Source: Anaerococcus sp.
Lineage (GTDB): Bacteria > Bacillota > Clostridia > Tissierellales > Peptoniphilaceae
DNA length: 7,189 nt
Reading direction: 5' to 3'
Assembly: GCF_030825785.1 (NCBI RefSeq)
Contig: NZ_JAPJPG010000061.1
Span: forward strand, 1-7,189
Below, one piece after another: positions 6,187 through 7,189 of this stretch (the stretch's first letter is position 1; the number at the start of each line of letters is the position of its first letter). Below the pieces are notes generated by a model. It did not search any database. It saw only the letters and a program-made list of their open reading frames with translations, and was not told where the DNA came from. A program made the position numbers and the translations under genes.

Positions 6187-6726
6187 ATGAAATTAAATTT
6201 AATAGCCAAGAATTTTACACTAACAGACGATATCAGAAATGAATCTATAAAGAAATTTGATAGGCTAGATAAATACTTCCATGACCAACAAGAAATGGAT
6301 GTTAGGTTTGCCAAAGAAGGAAATGAGTTCGTAGTTGAAACTACAGCCTTTCTAGACAACGGTAGAATCCTAAGATCTGAAACCAGCGATGAGACTTATC
6401 CAACAGCAATCGATAGAAATATCGATGGTCTGCTCAGCCAGATAAGGAAGAATAAGACAAAACTTATGAGAGATAGGCAAAGCGGGGAAAGCATCAAGTT
6501 CGAAAATCTCGAGACTTATGAAAATGAGGAAAACGATGATAATACTAATATTAAAAGAGTAAAGGAAATCCACGTTAAGCCAATGTCCGCCGAGGAAGCA
6601 ATCCTACAAATGGAACTTCTAGACCACAATTTCTTCGTATATCTAGACAGTGAAGATGCAGACGTAAGAGTGGTATACAAGAGAAGAAAAGGAGACTACG
6701 GACAAATCATTCCTAGACTTAAATAA
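6187..6726 (+). CDS. hpf: Ribosome hibernation promoting factor, long form
   Basis: This 179-aa protein is a long-form HPF (HPF/RaiA, S30AE family). It binds the 30S subunit of idle ribosomes and drives 100S dimer formation in stationary phase or stress. Residues 1 to about 97 form the S30AE domain, beginning MKLNLIAKNFTLTDDIRN and containing the FDRLDKYF helix. An acidic linker (about 105-120, rich in E, N and D) follows. The C-terminal dimerisation domain (about 124-179) shows VKEIHVKPMSAEEAILQMEL and LDHNFFVYLD, ending in VVYKRRKGDYGQIIPRLK, all typical of the family. Length is normal. The ATG has a near-ideal AGGAGG site at -12 to -7. It is transcribed alone, divergently from the peptidase operon, from a sigma-B-like promoter, and ends at an intrinsic terminator 48 bases after the stop codon. 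Confidence 0.97.
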   Translation: MKLNLIAKNFTLTDDIRNESIKKFDRLDKYFHDQQEMDVRFAKEGNEFVVETTAFLDNGRILRSETSDETYPTAIDRNIDGLLSQIRKNKTKLMRDRQSGESIKFENLETYENEENDDNTNIKRVKEIHVKPMSAEEAILQMELLDHNFFVYLDSEDADVRVVYKRRKGDYGQIIPRLK

Positions 6727-6773
6727 TATTTAGAAGATAACTTATACATTATAAAACTTCATATAGAGAGAAG

Positions 6774-6799
6774 GAAGGTCCTGAGGGGCCTTCTTTTTT
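6774..6799 (+). terminator. Intrinsic terminator of hpf
   Basis: GAAGGTCC (6774-6781) pairs with GGGCCTTC (6786-6793) over eight positions including one T-G pair, with loop TGAG. Six T residues follow (6794-6799). It lies 48 bases after the hpf stop codon and is correctly oriented for it. Confidence 0.93.
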
Positions 6800-6873
6800 G
6801 AGGGAGTTCTTTGGTAACCTTTAGCTTCTCTACCCACCCCTAGTCTTGAGCGTACATTCTCCCGGCCCTTATA

Positions 6874-7013
6874 TCTAATGGTTCTGGTCACAATGAACGT
6901 TAGTGAATTGATGACAGACCTTAATCGAGGCTTTGCGAGGTTAGGTCCTCCATGAGCCGGACGGGCTTGTTTCTGAGGCCGCAAACTACCGTCGAGCAAA
7001 GTCGAGATATCTC
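6874..7013 (+). repeat. Left arm of a large imperfect inverted repeat
   Basis: The arm runs from TCTAATGG (6874-6881) to GAGATATCTC (7004-7013). It matches the reverse complement of 7066-7188 with substitutions and one length difference. Two boxes are identical in both arms: 19 bases at 6919-6937 (CCTTAATCGAGGCTTTGCG) and 17 bases at 6979-6995 (CCGCAAACTACCGTCGA). The 41 bases between them here correspond to only 19 in the other arm. The region looks more GC-rich than the flanking genes. The 6800-6873 stretch before it shows nothing recognisable and may be a continuation of the same element whose mirror half lies past the window end. No transposase or RNA gene is seen. Confidence 0.8.
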
Positions 7014-7065
7014 TTTGGATTTTGTAGCTAAAATAATCTATATTATTTACATGTCATCATAGACT

Positions 7066-7188
7066 GGAGACCTCTCGTCGCTACGCTCTGTCGACGGTAG
7101 TTTGCGGGCTTAGTTGCACTTCGTCACGCAAAGCCTCGATTAAGGAGTTTCATCAGTTCGCTATGCTCACTGTGACAATTCCATTAGA
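7066..7188 (-). repeat. Right arm of the large inverted repeat
   Basis: This is the reverse-complement partner of 6874-7013. It contains the 17-base box at 7091-7107 and the 19-base box at 7127-7145, then continues through a diverged GTCACA/TGATGA segment to CCATTAGA at 7181-7188. The inner end (GAGACCTCTCG, from 7067) is a diverged copy of the GAGATATCTCGAC unit. The arm runs to the window edge, so its outer boundary is unknown. The AT-rich 52 bases between the arms (7014-7065) carry no recognisable gene. Confidence 0.78.
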
Positions 7189-7189
7189 G

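Noticed and set aside
6742..6999. Minus-strand open frame of 85 codons beginning LDGSLRPQKQARPAHGG
   Set aside because: It starts at a TTG without a ribosome binding site, lies across the left arm of the inverted repeat, and reads through the hpf terminator. The composition (many R, K and P) looks like translated repeat DNA rather than a protein.
6874..7188. rRNA, tRNA or a known structured RNA in the GC-richer right edge
   Set aside because: No tRNA acceptor or T-loop pattern (GGTTCRA) and no recognisable 5S, 16S or 23S segment was found. The pairing seen is between the two large arms.
7037..7189. Plus-strand open frame running off the window end through the right repeat arm (contains VVCGLSCTSSRKASIKE)
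   Set aside because: There is no start codon with a ribosome binding site before the repeat. The frame is explained by the inverted repeat, and its end is not visible.

Overview
The window looks like chromosomal DNA from a low-GC, anaerobic-type Firmicute. The AT-rich base composition, the strong AGGAGG-type ribosome binding sites, the T-box leader and the protein styles fit Peptoniphilaceae/Tissierellales (for example an Anaerococcus relative). That placement is an inference from style, not a database match. There are six credible protein genes. Five are on the minus strand in two operons and one is on the plus strand.

Left part (1-2380), read leftward. A consensus sigma-70 promoter drives a complete T-box leader whose specifier codon reads AUG (Met). 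It is followed by an intrinsic terminator, a core-type cobalamin-independent methionine synthase (YxjG/YxjH-like, 386 aa), and a cyclase-family metal hydrolase joined to it by a TAATG stop/start overlap. A hairpin at the window edge may end the operon. Uncharged tRNA-Met should therefore switch on both the methionine synthase and the unexplained hydrolase.

Middle part (2391-6018), read leftward. Three overlapping genes form an operon: an S9 alpha/beta-hydrolase peptidase with an intact Ser/Asp/His triad, a YihY/BrkB-family membrane protein, and 5-formyltetrahydrofolate cyclo-ligase. The operon runs into four tandem copies of a ~39-bp palindromic repeat instead of an obvious intrinsic terminator.

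Right part (6019-7189). A divergent intergenic region carries a possible leftward -10 element, a TGATAA/TTATCA palindrome and a sigma-B-like promoter facing a long-form ribosome hibernation factor gene (hpf). That gene ends at a clear intrinsic terminator. The remaining ~390 bp hold no convincing gene. They contain a large imperfect inverted repeat, with arms of at least 120 bp around an AT-rich ~52-bp centre. Its inner ends carry the same GAGAT..CTCGAC unit as the tandem array at 2445-2597, so the genome probably carries a dispersed repeat family.

No CRISPR array, transposase, tRNA or rRNA was recognised. The most interesting items are the Met T-box operon with its unexplained hydrolase, the sigma-B-like hpf promoter, and the two-part repeat family.
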